From the NCBI GenBank assembly GCA_050949645.1, contig JBMNGC010000001.1, positions 2,232,001 through 2,296,000 on the forward strand: a DNA stretch of 64,000 nt, given 5' to 3'. The notes under the pieces were generated by a model. That model saw only the letters and a program-made list of their open reading frames with translations, made no database searches and had not been told where the DNA came from. The stretch comes from RUG369 sp050949645. Lineage in GTDB: Bacteria; Planctomycetota; Planctomycetia; Pirellulales; Thermoguttaceae. Each line of letters starts with the position of its first letter. Within the stretch, counting starts at the first letter, position 1. Shown here piece by piece: positions 54,868 through 63,640 of the stretch. The translations under genes and the position numbers were made by a program.

Positions 54868-55671
54868 CTAGTCGGAGTCCTCGTCGCTGTAAAGTCGAAC
54901 GTCGTTGACATAATTCGCCATCTTGCCCATCTGCAGGACTAGCGCAAGTCGCAGCGCGAGCGCCGTCATGAGGGCGACGAGCCCTAGAACAAGGAGCCAT
55001 ATGACCTCGGCAAATCTGCTAAACGTCCCCATCAGAAGGATCGCCACGCTGAAGGCGTAGGAAAGATCCTCCACGTTTATATCTTCGACGATGAAGTAGA
55101 TCGCCACAAAGGCATAGACGGCGTAGGCGACGAACGACGCGATGAACGCGCCGCTCGCAAGGAGCGACGGGTTGCGATATCCCATACGGTTGCCGTCAAT
55201 TCTTTGAATCGTCTCCATTCCACGATCCGCGCCGCGCTTATACGCCATGCGGAACCACCAGAGGTCGAAAATTGGCGCAAGACTGACTAACGCAATTTTC
55301 AGAGGATTGTCGCGATCACGATCGAGAGCAATCAACTTCCAGTACCGATAGAGGAACGCCGCGCCAGCGATCTTGAGCGCGCCGAATCCGACGCCAAGAA
55401 GGCCGAGGACGAGCCATTCTCCATTGGCCATGAAGAACAAATGGGCCAACAAAAAGATCGCGTAAAGGAACGCCGTCGCGTTCGCGTTCGCGATCGTGAG
55501 GAAATTGAGCTTGCGACTGCCGCGTTCGACTCGTTGAAACAACTCCGTCGACCTCTGCGTATCGCCCAACTCGGAATAGGGGACGACCATATCGGAGTAG
55601 TCGACCTCCAACGGATCGACAGGCGAGTTGCGCGTTGCAGTCTCGTGGTTGTCGTCTGGGGAAGAGGTCAT
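54868..55671 (-). CDS. Multipass membrane protein sharing a module with the GYF_2 protein
   Basis: A 267-residue protein with an acidic N-terminal tail (about 1-55) and about five helices (57-80, 84-105, 125-142, 160-180, 195-245). The block VSLAPIFDLWWFRMAYKRG matches the PVFRYYWNFVAY segment of the GYF_2 protein, suggesting a common four-helix membrane domain, possibly related to DUF4328. No catalytic motif is seen. It is 33 nt from the 988-residue gene and co-directional, so probably part of the same operon. Confidence 0.65.
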   Translation of the reverse strand: MTSSPDDNHETATRNSPVDPLEVDYSDMVVPYSELGDTQRSTELFQRVERGSRKLNFLTIANANATAFLYAIFLLAHLFFMANGEWLVLGLLGVGFGALKIAGAAFLYRYWKLIALDRDRDNPLKIALVSLAPIFDLWWFRMAYKRGADRGMETIQRIDGNRMGYRNPSLLASGAFIASFVAYAVYAFVAIYFIVEDINVEDLSYAFSVAILLMGTFSRFAEVIWLLVLGLVALMTALALRLALVLQMGKMANYVNDVRLYSDEDSD

Positions 55672-55704
55672 GTTACGATCCTTTATAGGAACGGAATGGA
55701 GCGG

Positions 55705-58671
55705 TTATTTCGCGACGCGCGCGTAGACGGGGGTCCAGCGGAAGTTCGTCCAATCCTTTTTGGAGCTAAAGGTTGCGATCTCGCCTTCCATGACTCCGAT
55801 CTGTTCCGCGGTCGCGTCCTTGCCGCGCGCTATCCAAAGGCTTGCGCCGTCGGGGACGGATTTTTCGACTCCAAGAACGAGCGTCGCGCCGGCGTCGACG
55901 ACGTCGAGATACCCAACCCAGCGATACTCGGAGACGTAGGAGCGTTCGCCGTCGTCGAACGCGGCGCGCGCGGACGCGGACGCTTGCCTGAAGTCGGGCG
56001 CGTCGCGAAGCGCGCGGCGAGCGGCTTCACGCTGTTCCAGGAGCGCCGCGCCAGGCTGATACGCGTTGACGGCAAAGTCAAAGTCCTTGTCCTTCCGAAC
56101 CTGTTCAAGCCACCGCGCGGCGGCGTCGAAGCCGGGATAAGAGTTTGCGGAATCGACGACGAACGCGATAAGCTGGAGCTTAACGACGGGGTCAAGCGTC
56201 GTTTCGGGCGCCGAATCGAGCGTCTGTATGGCCAATTCGACGAAATCGATCCACCCTTCTGGCGTCGGCGCGGCGCCAAGCGTCTCCTCAATTCGTTGCG
56301 AAAGCATCGACTGGACGGACGGAGTAACCGAGGCAAACGCGGATTCGTCAATTTCGTCGGCGACGAATTCCCTCACGCTACCGTCGGAGTCGGCGAGGTA
56401 GCTCAACCTCGATCGACCGTTGGCAGGGTCGGAGGTCAGGTAGAAATACCGTTCGTTCTCACGATCGTAAACGACCCACGTCGGAATGTGGTATTTCCGG
56501 AACCCCGCGAGGAGCGCTTTAGCGGCGGCGTCATAGCCCCCGCGCTGCGCAAACCGGTCCAACGCCTCTCGGGCTTTTTTATAGTCCGAAAATTCGGGCG
56601 CGAAATCGAGCCGCATCGCCTTCATGGCAACCGCAGCCGAGTTGGAGGCGGAAAGAGATTGCGCCGTTTCATTCACGGAGCCCCATGAAGAGGAGAAACG
56701 GTTCCATGCGGCGGCGCCAGCGGCGTTCTCGACGTCTTCAAGCGCGGCGTCGAGCGCGACGTTGAGCGCCTCTTCCGTCTCTTCTTCGGATCCTTCAACG
56801 CTGTTCTCGCTCAGCGATTTCGTATCGTTACGGATCGTCTTGAGCGCTCTGATATAGCTCGAATCGTTTCCAATCGCTTTCACAAGCGCGGCGCCGTGCT
56901 TATCGAGCGCTTCGCGAAACTTGAGGCGCCGAGCCGAGCCGACGACAGACGCTTCAAGAGCGGCGCGCGCGTTGACAAGGGGCGCGGCGATCGTCGCTAA
57001 GCTCTCTTGCATCTTGAGGTCGTCGAGACCCGTCTGTACCTCGCGAAGGAGCTGCTTCGCGTCCGCAACGGGCAGATCAGAGTCTGTGACAAGTTGACTC
57101 GCCTTCGCCGTCAGGTCGTCGATGAGCTCCGAATATCGATCGGTATTCGCAGAATTCTTGGCGTTCGCGAGATTATTGTCCTCGCGATAGCGACGAGCGT
57201 AGTCGTATCGTTCCTTTTCCCGATCGTTGAGGAGTAGTTTTTTGAGCCTTTCAACGGCGGAAGAGTTGGAATTCCCCTTCTCATGGGCGTCGTCTATCTC
57301 GTCGACGAGCGTCTCAATTTCCGCGATACGTTCCTTTTCAGCGGAGTCGAGGCTCGCGAATCGTTCGACGGCGGCGGAATATTCAGGGACACGATTGAAA
57401 TTGGGGCGTTCATTGGCGTAGCGATCGACGAGCGAGGAGACGGCGGCGAGCGCGGCGGCGGAGTCGGATTCGCGTCGTTCGAAAGAGTCGAGCTGCGTCA
57501 TAATCGCGTCGGCGGCGGCGCGGGAGTCGCGAACGGTACGAGTTCGCAGGATCGAGAGCGTCGCGAGGGTCCCGAAAAAGGCGACGGCAACGAGCGAAAA
57601 AGTCACCATCGCGATTCGACGGCGACGAGACTGAATCGCATGCGCGGCGATCTGCTTGCGGCAGTCGCTTTCAACGTCGGGCGGAACCATTGTTCCAGCG
57701 TTGTCGGCGGCGATCGTCGCCGCTTCGAAGAGGTCGTGGAGCTTATCCGCGTCGGCGTTCGCGCGAAGGAGAGCGCTGCGCAACGCTTCAATTTTTCGCC
57801 GCGCTTCGTTGGCAAGCGCGTGCTGACGCTCGACTTTGAGCGCATAATCGACAAGGATCGTCAGCTGGTTCGTCTCGTCCGTGGTCACAAACGCTGCGGC
57901 GCGCGAAAATTCACCGTTTCGATATTCGGCGAGGCACGCAAGGACGTGCGACTGATCCTGCGAGTCCGCGGCGGCCTGCCACCGCGCAATAAGGCTGCGG
58001 AGGTTATTAATCTCGTTGACGCCTCGAACGTATTCTACCCATACGCGGAAGGATTCTATTGTTTCATTGGGAACGGGCGTATGCCGCCGGGAATCGGTAA
58101 GTTCGGCGACGATCGCGTTGAAGTCAAAAGAGAAGACGTTGTCCTGGTTGATCTCTTTGGCGATCGCGACGAGTTCGGCGTTGCGCCGCTCTTCGAGCGC
58201 CTCGATCTGTTGATTGAGAAAGACCTGCGCGCCGATCTTCTCTTCGATATAGTAGAGCGTTTCGAGTTGCGCGCGCAACGGCGCGTTCTCCATCGCGAGT
58301 CGACGACGATGCGCGAATGCGTCGCGAACTCCGTCGTACATTTGTCGAAACGCGGCGAGCCGGTCGCGAACGTTCTGGTCCGGCGCGGGCGCGACGTCGT
58401 AATCGAAGGTGCGACATACGATCTGCCAAGCCTCGGCGCCGGGAAGGAGAAGACTCGCGTATTCCTCGAGCGCCGCGCCGTCGGTGAGGATCCGATCCGC
58501 GTCCGAATATTCGCCGCTGTTGACGCGGCCGAGCGCGCGACGGAACTCGTCGTCGACCCTGCGGAGGCGCGTTGCATAGAGTCGCGCAGCCTCCTGCTGC
58601 TCTTCGCCGGAAGCGCTTTCAGGGTCTTCCAAAATTCGTCGAATCTTCTCTACAAGTTCTGCGTTGGTCAT
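55705..58671 (-). CDS. 988-residue single-pass helical membrane protein of the GTPase-associated locus
   Basis: A 988-residue protein. The first 350 residues are helical with coiled-coil heptads (e.g. EKIGAQVFLNQQIEALEERR), probably cytoplasmic given the RRRR before one transmembrane helix (about 353-375). The following 600 residues are helical, then a beta-rich part near 740-970 with YDRENERYFYLTSDPANGR and a WIDFVELA region. Outside location of this part is inferred from charge bias. I recognise no named domain. It sits directly beside the GAP1-like gene. A partner or scaffold role in a membrane complex is likely but unproven. Confidence 0.6.
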   Translation of the reverse strand: MTNAELVEKIRRILEDPESASGEEQQEAARLYATRLRRVDDEFRRALGRVNSGEYSDADRILTDGAALEEYASLLLPGAEAWQIVCRTFDYDVAPAPDQNVRDRLAAFRQMYDGVRDAFAHRRRLAMENAPLRAQLETLYYIEEKIGAQVFLNQQIEALEERRNAELVAIAKEINQDNVFSFDFNAIVAELTDSRRHTPVPNETIESFRVWVEYVRGVNEINNLRSLIARWQAAADSQDQSHVLACLAEYRNGEFSRAAAFVTTDETNQLTILVDYALKVERQHALANEARRKIEALRSALLRANADADKLHDLFEAATIAADNAGTMVPPDVESDCRKQIAAHAIQSRRRRIAMVTFSLVAVAFFGTLATLSILRTRTVRDSRAAADAIMTQLDSFERRESDSAAALAAVSSLVDRYANERPNFNRVPEYSAAVERFASLDSAEKERIAEIETLVDEIDDAHEKGNSNSSAVERLKKLLLNDREKERYDYARRYREDNNLANAKNSANTDRYSELIDDLTAKASQLVTDSDLPVADAKQLLREVQTGLDDLKMQESLATIAAPLVNARAALEASVVGSARRLKFREALDKHGAALVKAIGNDSSYIRALKTIRNDTKSLSENSVEGSEEETEEALNVALDAALEDVENAAGAAAWNRFSSSWGSVNETAQSLSASNSAAVAMKAMRLDFAPEFSDYKKAREALDRFAQRGGYDAAAKALLAGFRKYHIPTWVVYDRENERYFYLTSDPANGRSRLSYLADSDGSVREFVADEIDESAFASVTPSVQSMLSQRIEETLGAAPTPEGWIDFVELAIQTLDSAPETTLDPVVKLQLIAFVVDSANSYPGFDAAARWLEQVRKDKDFDFAVNAYQPGAALLEQREAARRALRDAPDFRQASASARAAFDDGERSYVSEYRWVGYLDVVDAGATLVLGVEKSVPDGASLWIARGKDATAEQIGVMEGEIATFSSKKDWTNFRWTPVYARVAK

Positions 58672-58738
58672 ATCGGTTTCAGTCCGGGGTTAACAACGGC
58701 GATCGCCTAAGAATGCTTTAACTACCTCGCGCGGTTCA

Positions 58739-61504
58739 TCAGAGCTTGACTTTACTTAAGGGAACGGTTATATACCCCATAATCGGCGTTTCCTCCAGCG
58801 GTTGTTCGGCCGTAGTACGATATCGAACCCGGAATGTCATTTCAAAATCCCTTGAAACGCCAGCTGGAAAAGAATTCACTTTTTTCCAAGCGGGCGGAAA
58901 GTCAACGCGTTGTAAGATTTTAACGGATTCAGACTTTACAGCAAATTCATTCCTTCGGGACTCGTACTTAAATTCAAAGACAAACGCATATTCCGCGCCT
59001 GCGCTCAAAGTTCCAGACCCGGGTTTATCGCTGTAACGAAGCGTCGTCATTCCTTCCTGTTTACTCTTACTGGCGCCGCTGATCGCACGCGCTTCCTCGA
59101 CGTCCGTTTCCACCGTGAACTCGTCGGGTGAGGTTTCGCTGGGAACATACTCGACAACAAGAGAATTTGGCCCAGGCGTCATGCAACGCAACTCAGGTTT
59201 TTTCGAGCCGATGAAATTTCCAAGATCAAGCGTCTCCTGAGCCCTAAGAGTCGATCGATCAAAGAGCGCCTGTCCATACTCGACGTTGGAAAATACGGGA
59301 GGCGCAGCCTGGTTCCCAGCGTAAGCTTCAACTTTCAAGCTCCTTGAAAACACCATCTGTGCAAGATCTTCTTCTTCAATGTTAGGGTCAAATTCCATCA
59401 CAACTCTTCGCCCAAATCCTGGAGAAAAAAGCGTTCCGACGTTGAAGTCTAAATTAAAGGAACCAACGTTACAGTCCCAATTAAAGGAACTGACATTGGC
59501 GTGAAGATAAAAATCGACCGTCGTCGTCGGCTCATTCAGGCCGTTATTTTGAGTTGAAAATCGAATAACTCCTCCGGGAAATATCGAGAAGAAGCTATAA
59601 ATATCGTTGCTGAGCGTCACGCTTTGAATGCGATATGGACTGGGACCGTTTAGAATATCGTCGTTCCATTTGAAATCGCGGAGGGATCTGAATGAGATCG
59701 CCTCTTGTATTTCGTCAAATCGGTCTGAAGCGTCGATGAATTCCTCGTCGCGTCCAAATCTGTAGCGATACTCTTCCGTAAGACTCTCAGCATCTTTAAA
59801 TGCCGCCGCGTTGCCGGTGGCGCTAAAGTCGTTAAGCGCTTCGTGAATTTCATTCACGACAATCGCGACGTCGCTTCTTGCGCCACGATTCGGAGGAGCC
59901 GTTACTACGGGCTCCTCTTCTTCATCTGTAACAACTTGATCAGGTTCATTTTCTCTATCTTCGACGCCTCCGCTTCCCGAAGATTTTCCGCCAACCTTTA
60001 TATCCTGCTGCGTACGACCGGCGCCCTGTCTCCCGCCCGGCGCTCGAGGGTTGGACACGTCTGGCGCGGCGCCAGTCTGCGATGAATTACGCGGCGGGAC
60101 TTGCGTAGCGATCGGCTGCGACTTATTATCCTTAGCGCCAGAATCTTCTGAGACGGCGCCGCCGTTCTTCGGCGAAGCGGCTGAACCTGTCTTTTCGTCG
60201 TCGTCAGCGCCATAATCAAAACCTTTAAGAGAAGGTTTACCGACGTCAGAGCCGTCTTTCTGAGACGTTCCGGCGTCGCCGCCGACCTCTTCGACGCTCG
60301 TTTCCGACGCCTTCTTCTCGGCGACTGAATGAGAACGATCCATCCAACTCTCCAGGGCGCCGCTGGACCATAAAACGACGCCAAGAATAATAAGCAGTAC
60401 CGCCCCAAAGGCAACCAGCGCAAAGAGATTGCGGAAAAATCTTTTAGAGCCGGTTTTCCGCGTCGCCGGCGCGTCGACGCGAATAACGAGGTTGCGACCG
60501 TAATCAAGCTGTTTGCGACGAGCGCGTCCGCCGCGTGGTACGGAAACTTCCTGCGCCGGAGGGGGGCCGACTTCGTCAGAGGATAAAGGGGGAGCGACGG
60601 GCAAGGCGTGCGCCGCGTCTGGAACGGGAGTTGGAACCGCGTCCGCGTCATGAGATCGCGAAGGAGACGACTCCTTCTCAGAGCCGCCGGTTCCACGCGC
60701 GGCGGCGATAAGAGAGCGAGTCTTTGAATCGCGCGCCACGGAGTTGATCGGCGGTAAAGCGCCGGGAGCGGCGAGATCTAGGAGCAGCGCGCCGGGCGAC
60801 CCGCGAAGCGAAAACTCTTCTGGGGAACCCTGCATGACCGCTTTCCATTGGCACGTCACGCCGGGCGCCGTCTTCATGAAATAGGTCGAGAAGGTCGCGT
60901 TCCAGCGATCGCTCGGCGGGAGCAGCTCAATCGCTTCCAGGAAGAGTCGCAGGACGTCCTGGTCGGGACGAACAACAAGAGTCACGGGCTTGCGAGAGAA
61001 GACGGTCGCGGCAAGGACGCCGGCCCAAGAAGGGTCGCCGGCGACGCGGCGCCATTCGTCGCAGCCGCGCGGGGTCGAAACGACCGTTGGAAGAACCGTC
61101 TCCTCATCGAAATATCGAGGCGAATCTGAGGTCGTCCACTCCGTAACGAAAAGACCGGGCTGGTAGAAAAGCGCGGCGGGGCCGGGCGCAACAAGCTCCG
61201 ACGGATGAACGTTGAAAAAGGACGCTATCTTATTCGTGCGTCCGGAATAATCGAGACCGGCGTCCGCGACGCGCGAGAGGATCCGCAAGACGCCCCCGGG
61301 CGTCTCGAAGAGAAGATGGGAGTACGCCGTCGGATTGCGAGACGCGGCGCTCTGATCTGTAAAGACTCGGCGGTATCCGGCGAGCGTTTCGAGAGAGGCG
61401 ATCGTCCGCTCATTCATCCCGCGCGTACAGGCGACAACGCAGAAACCAAAAGAGCCGGGCTTGAGCCCTTTCGGGGACGATGTGTAAACAAGTTGCGACG
61501 CCAT
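58739..61504 (-). CDS. GAP1-N2-like GTPase-associated protein with a transmembrane helix
   Basis: A 921-residue protein. Residues about 1-245 resemble the GAP1-N2 and GAP1-M (GTPase-associated protein 1) families: the start LVYTSSPKGLKPGSFGFCVVA, then LSRVADAGLDYSGRTNKIASF and LPPSDRWNATFSTYFMKTAPGV. A disordered Pro/Ser linker leads to one helix (about 358-380), preceded by basic residues, so the N-terminus should be cytoplasmic. A Ser/Asp/Lys-rich stretch and a beta-rich domain (about 590-921) lie outside. The latter has a 9-residue repeat. In other planctomycetes such proteins sit next to a DO-GTPase-like gene, as here (next gene, 102 nt upstream). The fold assignment is by recall of sequence patterns, not a search. 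Confidence 0.72.
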   Translation of the reverse strand: MASQLVYTSSPKGLKPGSFGFCVVACTRGMNERTIASLETLAGYRRVFTDQSAASRNPTAYSHLLFETPGGVLRILSRVADAGLDYSGRTNKIASFFNVHPSELVAPGPAALFYQPGLFVTEWTTSDSPRYFDEETVLPTVVSTPRGCDEWRRVAGDPSWAGVLAATVFSRKPVTLVVRPDQDVLRLFLEAIELLPPSDRWNATFSTYFMKTAPGVTCQWKAVMQGSPEEFSLRGSPGALLLDLAAPGALPPINSVARDSKTRSLIAAARGTGGSEKESSPSRSHDADAVPTPVPDAAHALPVAPPLSSDEVGPPPAQEVSVPRGGRARRKQLDYGRNLVIRVDAPATRKTGSKRFFRNLFALVAFGAVLLIILGVVLWSSGALESWMDRSHSVAEKKASETSVEEVGGDAGTSQKDGSDVGKPSLKGFDYGADDDEKTGSAASPKNGGAVSEDSGAKDNKSQPIATQVPPRNSSQTGAAPDVSNPRAPGGRQGAGRTQQDIKVGGKSSGSGGVEDRENEPDQVVTDEEEEPVVTAPPNRGARSDVAIVVNEIHEALNDFSATGNAAAFKDAESLTEEYRYRFGRDEEFIDASDRFDEIQEAISFRSLRDFKWNDDILNGPSPYRIQSVTLSNDIYSFFSIFPGGVIRFSTQNNGLNEPTTTVDFYLHANVSSFNWDCNVGSFNLDFNVGTLFSPGFGRRVVMEFDPNIEEEDLAQMVFSRSLKVEAYAGNQAAPPVFSNVEYGQALFDRSTLRAQETLDLGNFIGSKKPELRCMTPGPNSLVVEYVPSETSPDEFTVETDVEEARAISGASKSKQEGMTTLRYSDKPGSGTLSAGAEYAFVFEFKYESRRNEFAVKSESVKILQRVDFPPAWKKVNSFPAGVSRDFEMTFRVRYRTTAEQPLEETPIMGYITVPLSKVKL
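59437..59490. repeat. Imperfect 27-bp tandem duplication in the GAP1-like gene
   Basis: Two 27-nt units, 59437-59463 and 59464-59490, share AATTAAAGGAAC and CGTT blocks. They encode FNWDCNVGS and FNLDFNVGT, an in-frame 9-residue repeat in the external domain. Confidence 0.75.
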
Positions 61505-61606
61505 CTCTCTTTTTCTTTCGATTACAACGAAGCGCAGGAATCCTGCAATCCAGAACGAGGGAATTTCGCAAGCGGAAATGAACGCGCGACGCTTGCGAAA
61601 TATCCG

Positions 61607-62920
61607 CTATCCACTGGTCTTGCCGCTGACGCGACCGCTAGCTATCAGGTCGGGCGCGAGTCGACGCAAAGCGTAAAGCATCGGCGCGGTCGCCCAGACC
61701 GGCTTCATATCCTCGACGCGGAAACCGGTCTTCTTCGCGACCGTATCGACCGTCGGGGCGACCCCCGTCGCGCTCACGGGGATATAAACGACGTTCGACG
61801 CAAAGTTCTCGACGGCGGAAACGAACTCGGGGGTCAGCTGAGCGAGAAGCTCGCGAGTGATGTAACTTGCGCGCTCGATCTTGTCGCTGCGCAGACCGTA
61901 AACATCTGTGCCGCTCGCGCGAGAGTAAGGTTCCTTCGTCAGAAGTCTCGCGAGTTCCGGCGCAAGGCGAATCCACACGTCGACCTTCGAAACAATGACG
62001 ATCAAGAGATCCTCAAAACGATCGTTCGTCGTCATACGACGCAACGATCGCACGCGACGCGTCGTTTCAGCAAAGACCGTCTCCTGACGAAGCGTCGCTC
62101 TACCCGAGACGGAAGACGACGCGTCGATCAATTTTGGGTCGCCGTGGCGACGAATCAATTCTCGTCGGAACCGCGCGTCCTGCGTAGGGTCAAAGAGGAA
62201 GAAAACGCACTTGCTCTTCTCTAGATGTCGCGTCACAGGATTCGACGCAATGTCGCTCGTCGGAAGATAACTTTCGCCGGCGTTGTCGTAAAGGCAGATC
62301 ATCCGGGAATAATTCTTGTCGACGTCGACGTTCTGCTCCGCGCCGTTCGATTTTCCGACAAGGAAAACGAAAGGCTGGGGGTAAATGACCGTCTGTTCCC
62401 CGAACCGAACCGCGTCATAGAGGTCGCCCTGCTCTTCCGTCTTCTCAATGCGAACGAGTCCGCCCCCTTCGTTAAGGAACTGAAGCGACTCGTATTCCTG
62501 GAGCCGATGATTCATACTCGGATCGGCGTCGGTGAAGTTGATCTTAAACCTCGAAGGCAAGGCGCGGCGCAACGACCAGGTCGAGGACGCCAGATAATAT
62601 GATTTTCCGCACGCGGGCGCTCCGACGATCGACATGAAGATCGCGGGCGAGTCGACGGAAGAAGCGGGAATCCTGAGGTGACAGCGCGGACATGCCATAG
62701 CGCGACAGGGGGTTCCGCGCGCGTCCAGGGGAACGCCGTACGCGTCGTATGTGGTCGGCAGAAATCGGACGCGTTCCGTTTCCCCGACTCGAACGTCGCC
62801 TACCAGAGACGGGTCTTCGGAAATCCATAGAACGTCCTCTGGTAGAAATTCGTTCCAGCAGTGCGGACAGACGACCTCTTTTAAGAGCCTTCGTCGAGCC
62901 GTCTGAAAAATTGCCGTCAT
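61607..62920 (-). CDS. Zinc-ribbon TRAFAC-type GTPase, DO-GTPase2-like
   Basis: A 437-residue cytosolic protein. Two zinc knuckles (Cys18/Cys21 in CPHCW and Cys77/Cys80 in CPRCH) precede a P-loop GAPACGKS (100-107). DNAGES (212-217) takes the place of the switch II DxxG motif, and SKVD (311-314) is the base-specificity motif. FDPTQDARFRRELI follows the switch region. This layout matches what Pfam calls DO-GTPase2, a family common in planctomycetes and paired with GAP1 proteins. It likely binds GTP and switches the membrane partners encoded downstream. The ATG at 62920 has GAGGAG upstream. Confidence 0.75.
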   Translation of the reverse strand: MTAIFQTARRRLLKEVVCPHCWNEFLPEDVLWISEDPSLVGDVRVGETERVRFLPTTYDAYGVPLDARGTPCRAMACPRCHLRIPASSVDSPAIFMSIVGAPACGKSYYLASSTWSLRRALPSRFKINFTDADPSMNHRLQEYESLQFLNEGGGLVRIEKTEEQGDLYDAVRFGEQTVIYPQPFVFLVGKSNGAEQNVDVDKNYSRMICLYDNAGESYLPTSDIASNPVTRHLEKSKCVFFLFDPTQDARFRRELIRRHGDPKLIDASSSVSGRATLRQETVFAETTRRVRSLRRMTTNDRFEDLLIVIVSKVDVWIRLAPELARLLTKEPYSRASGTDVYGLRSDKIERASYITRELLAQLTPEFVSAVENFASNVVYIPVSATGVAPTVDTVAKKTGFRVEDMKPVWATAPMLYALRRLAPDLIASGRVSGKTSG

Positions 62921-63030
62921 CAGGGTTTGCTCCTCAGTGGCGCGGTTAGCGGCATGCGAAGTTGTCAACGACAAGCCGCAAAGGTCGATCAACGGTTCTT
63001 TGTCAATTGTTCGCGTTCACAATCGTCGGG

Positions 63031-63618
63031 TCAGAAGACAAAATAAAGAACCTTGCTTGAGGGGATCGACGGTTTGTCAACGAGTCCGCCTGATTTTTCA
63101 GCGAGCGCGAGCGCCTGATCCATGAGTTCGCTGAATTGCTGCGCGTCTTTGCCCTTCCCGTCCGTTCCCTTCGTATCAAGCCCTCTTTTACGAAGCTCAG
63201 AAATAAGCTTGCTCGATTTTTCGAGCGATTTACTATATTTCTTTCGGTCGAATTCCTTCTGCGCTTCCGCGAGCTCGTCTTGGCGTTTCTCAAGTTCCGT
63301 TTTAGGGGGGACGACAGGCTGCGGCGCAGGCGGATTGACCTTCGGGGTAGGAGGCCGGGGCGCGACCTTCGCAGCGCTCTCAGCGCTCGATTTCGAATCG
63401 GCGGGCGCTGCGCCTGATTTCTTTTTGCCCCCGACGGATGCGTCGTCTTTCGTCGCCATAGCGCGGCTGGCGTCTTTATCAGCCTGAGGCATTTCAACGT
63501 ACGCGCGGTCGCCTTTGCCTTTTTTACTCCACCATGCCGCGTAGGAAAGAGACGACGTCGCAAATAACGCGAGCGCCAAGATCACGAGCGTCAACGTGAC
63601 GCGTTTTCTAGCGTTCAT
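63031..63618 (-). CDS. Small exported Pro/Ala/Lys-rich protein
   Basis: A 195-residue protein with an N-terminal hydrophobic signal or anchor (about 7-28, ending SYAA). A disordered Lys/Ala/Pro region (about 30-110, PPTPKVNPPAPQPVVPP) leads to a helical segment (KRQDELAEAQKEFDRKKYSK) with a Lys/Glu coiled-coil character. No enzyme motif is seen. Such proteins often span envelope layers or bind cell-wall polymers. The ATG at 63618 has ACAGGAGACG upstream. It follows the truncated gene by 22 nt and is about 110 nt upstream of the GTPase gene, so it belongs to the same operon. Confidence 0.65.
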   Translation of the reverse strand: MNARKRVTLTLVILALALFATSSLSYAAWWSKKGKGDRAYVEMPQADKDASRAMATKDDASVGGKKKSGAAPADSKSSAESAAKVAPRPPTPKVNPPAPQPVVPPKTELEKRQDELAEAQKEFDRKKYSKSLEKSSKLISELRKRGLDTKGTDGKGKDAQQFSELMDQALALAEKSGGLVDKPSIPSSKVLYFVF

Positions 63619-63640
63619 CTGTTCGTCTCCTGTAATGCTG

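Noticed and set aside
55441..58710. Long plus-strand frames opposite the 988-residue gene and its neighbour
   Set aside because: Arg/Val-rich antisense shadows without starts or domains.
61205..62224. 339-codon plus-strand frame spanning two minus-strand genes
   Set aside because: Antisense to the GAP1-like and GTPase genes, whose motifs are clear.
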